This document shows positions 58,501 to 61,500 of a stretch of 64,000 nucleotides of DNA, piece by piece. The DNA comes from Nemertoderma westbladi. Lineage: Eukaryota; Xenacoelomorpha; Nemertodermatida; Nemertodermatidae. The translations under genes were made by a program, and so were the position numbers. Where the stretch lies: assembly GCA_032718475.1 (NCBI GenBank), contig JAUCBJ010007290.1:62001-126000 (forward strand), given 5' to 3'. The notes below the pieces were generated by a model. It was not told where the DNA came from, did not search any database, and saw only the letters and a list, made by a program, of their open reading frames with translations. The first letter of the stretch is position 1; each line of letters starts with the position of its first letter.

Positions 58501-61500
58501 TTTGCCGTTCACCCTACCCTGGTGTACACTTTTCCGTTCACCCTACCCTGGCGTACACTTTTCCGTTCACCCTACCCTGGTGGATAGTTTTCCGTTTTCC
58601 CTAAACTGCGTACACTTTTCCGTTTACCCTACCCTGGCGTACCCTTTTCCGTTCACCCTACCCTGGTGGATACTTTTCCGTTTTCCCTAAACTGCGTACA
58701 CTTTTCCGTTCACCCTACCCTGGTGTACACTTTTCCGTTCACCCTACCCTGGTGTACACTTTGCCGTTCACCCTACCCTGGTGTACACCTTGCCGTTCAC
58801 CCTACCCTGGTGTACACTTTTCCGTTCACCCTACCCTGGCGTACACTTTTCCGTTCACCGTACCCTGGTGGATACTTTTCCGTTCACCCTACCCTGGCGT
58901 ACACTTTTCCGTTCACCGTACCCTGGTGGATACTTTTCCGTTTACCCTACCCTGGTGTACACTTTTCCGTTCACCCTACCCTGGTGTACACTTTTCCGTT
59001 CACCCTACCCTGGTGTACACTTTTCCGTTTACCCTACCCTGGTGTACACTTTGCCGTTCACCCTACCCTGGTGTACACTTTTCCGTTCACCCTACCCTGG
59101 CGTACACTTTTCCGTTCACCCTACCCTGGTGGATAGTTTTCCGTTTTCCCTAAACTGCGTACACTTTTCCGTTTACCCTACCCTGGCGTACCCTTTTCCG
59201 TTCACCCTACCCTGGTGGATACTTTTCCGTTTTCCCTAAACTGCGTACACTTTTCCGTTCACCCTACCCTGGTGTACACTTTTCCGTTCACCCTACCCTG
59301 GTGTACACTTTTCCGTTCACCCTACCCTGGTGTACACTTTGCCGTTCACCCTACCCTGGTGTACACTTTTCCGTTCACCCTACCCTGGCGTACACTTTTC
59401 CGTTCACCGTACCCTGGTGGATACTTTTCCGTTTACCCTACCCTGGTGTACACTTTTCCGTTCACCCTACCCTGGCGTACACTTTTCCGTTCACCGTACC
59501 CTGGTGGATACTTTTCCGTTCACCCTACCCTGGTGTACACTTTGCCGTTCACCCTACCCTGGTGTACACTTTTCCGTTCACCCTACCCTGGCGTACACTT
59601 TTCCGTTCACCGTACCCTGGTGGATACTTTTCCGTTCACCCTACCCTGGTGTACACTTTTCCGTTCACCCTACCCTGGTGTACACTTTTCCGTTCACCCT
59701 ACCCTGGTGTACACTTTTCCGTTCACCCTACCCTGGCGTACACTTTTCCGTTCACCCTACCCTGGTGGATAGTTTTCCGTTTTCCCTAAACTGCGTACAC
59801 TTTTCCATTTAGCCTACCCTGGTGTACACTTTTCCGTTCACCCTACCCTGGTGTACACTTTTCCGTTTACCCTACCCTGGCGTACACTTTTCCGTTCACC
59901 GTACCCTGGTGGATACTTTTCCGTTTACCCTACCCTGGTGTACACTTTTCCGTTCACCCTACCCTGGTGTACACTTTTCCGTTCACCCTACCCTGGCGTA
60001 CACTTTTCCGTTCACCCTACCCTGGTGGATAGTTTTCCGTTTTCCCTAAACTGCGTACACTTTTCCGTTTACCCTACCCTGGCGTACCCTTTTCCGTTCA
60101 CCCTACCCTGGTGTACACTTTTCCGTTTTCCCTAAACTGCGTACACTTTTCCATTTAGCCTACCCTGGTGTACACTTTTCCGTTCACCCTACCCTGGTGT
60201 ACACTTTTCCGTTTACCCTACCCTGGCGTACACTTTTCCGTTCACCGTACCCTGGTGGATACTTTTCCGTTTACCCTACCCTGGTGTACCCTTTTCCGTT
60301 CACCCTACCCTGGTGGATACTTTTCCGTTTACCCTACCCTGGTGTACACTTTTCCGTTCACCCTACCCTGGTGTACACTTTTCCGTTCACCCTACCCTGG
60401 TGGATAGTTTTCCGTTTTCCCTAAACTGCGTACACTTTTCCGTTTTCCCTAAACTGCGTACACTTTTCCATTTAGCCTACCCTGGTGTACACTTTTCCGT
60501 TTACCCTACCCTGGTGTACACTATTCCGTTCACCCTACCCTGGTGTACACTTTTCCGTTCACCCTACCCTGGTATACACTTTTCCGTTCACCCTACCCTG
60601 GTGTACACTTTTCCGTTCACCCTACCCTGGTGGATACTTTTCCGTTTTCCCTAAACTGCGTACACTTTTCCATTTAGCCTACCCTGGTGTACACTTTTCC
60701 GTTCACCCTACCCTGGTGTACACTTTTCCGTTCACCCTACCCTGGTGTACACTTTTCCGTTCACCCTACCCTGGTGGACACTTTTCCGTTTTCCCTAAAC
60801 TGCGTACACTTTTCCGTTCACCCTACCCTGGTGGATACTTTTCCGTTTTCCCTAAACCGCGTACACTTTTCCATTTAGCCTACCCGGGTGTACACTTTTC
60901 CGTTTGGAGGCACAGCGCAACAACACTATCAGAATACTGCTTTCCCGCACATGTTGGTTGGCATAGTGAGGAACATTGTTGGAATTCTGAGTTCGGCGGA
61001 CATTCCATTTCTTCGCTACAATCGTTGTCTGTGCAGTTCCAGATACCGTCGGTGCAGAAGCTGCAACAACAAATCGTTGTTATTGGGAGAAATGAGATAG
61101 GTCAAGGACGGGGGGGGGGGGGGGGGCTCACGGACATACTGTATACTTATACTGGACTACTGCATCGGTATTGTCTCCAAAACGAAAAAAGGGAGAAAAA
61201 AACGGACGAGCTTTGATAGGCGGGTTGGGGGGGGGGGGGGGGGGGGGGGGATTTACTTGGATGTCCTTTATGGACGACCTCTAGGTGATTCAGCTAATAA
61301 AACAATAAATGTATAAAAAGTAATACAATATCTCCTCACCAATCATTACAGGATCTCTTGAGATGATATCCAGGTGGATGAATCCCTCCTATTGGATCCC
61401 TACAATGGCAGGACGAAACCTCCACACAGGAACCGTCGTGATCCACCATGTGATTGGTGGGACATTGACACCCTGCCAGACAGGGCGTGTCGCAGTAGGA

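Noticed and set aside
57358-60900. Telomere-like CCCTA repeats
   Set aside because: CCTACCCTGG occurs once per 29-bp unit and is not a head-to-tail hexamer. It is an intronic minisatellite.
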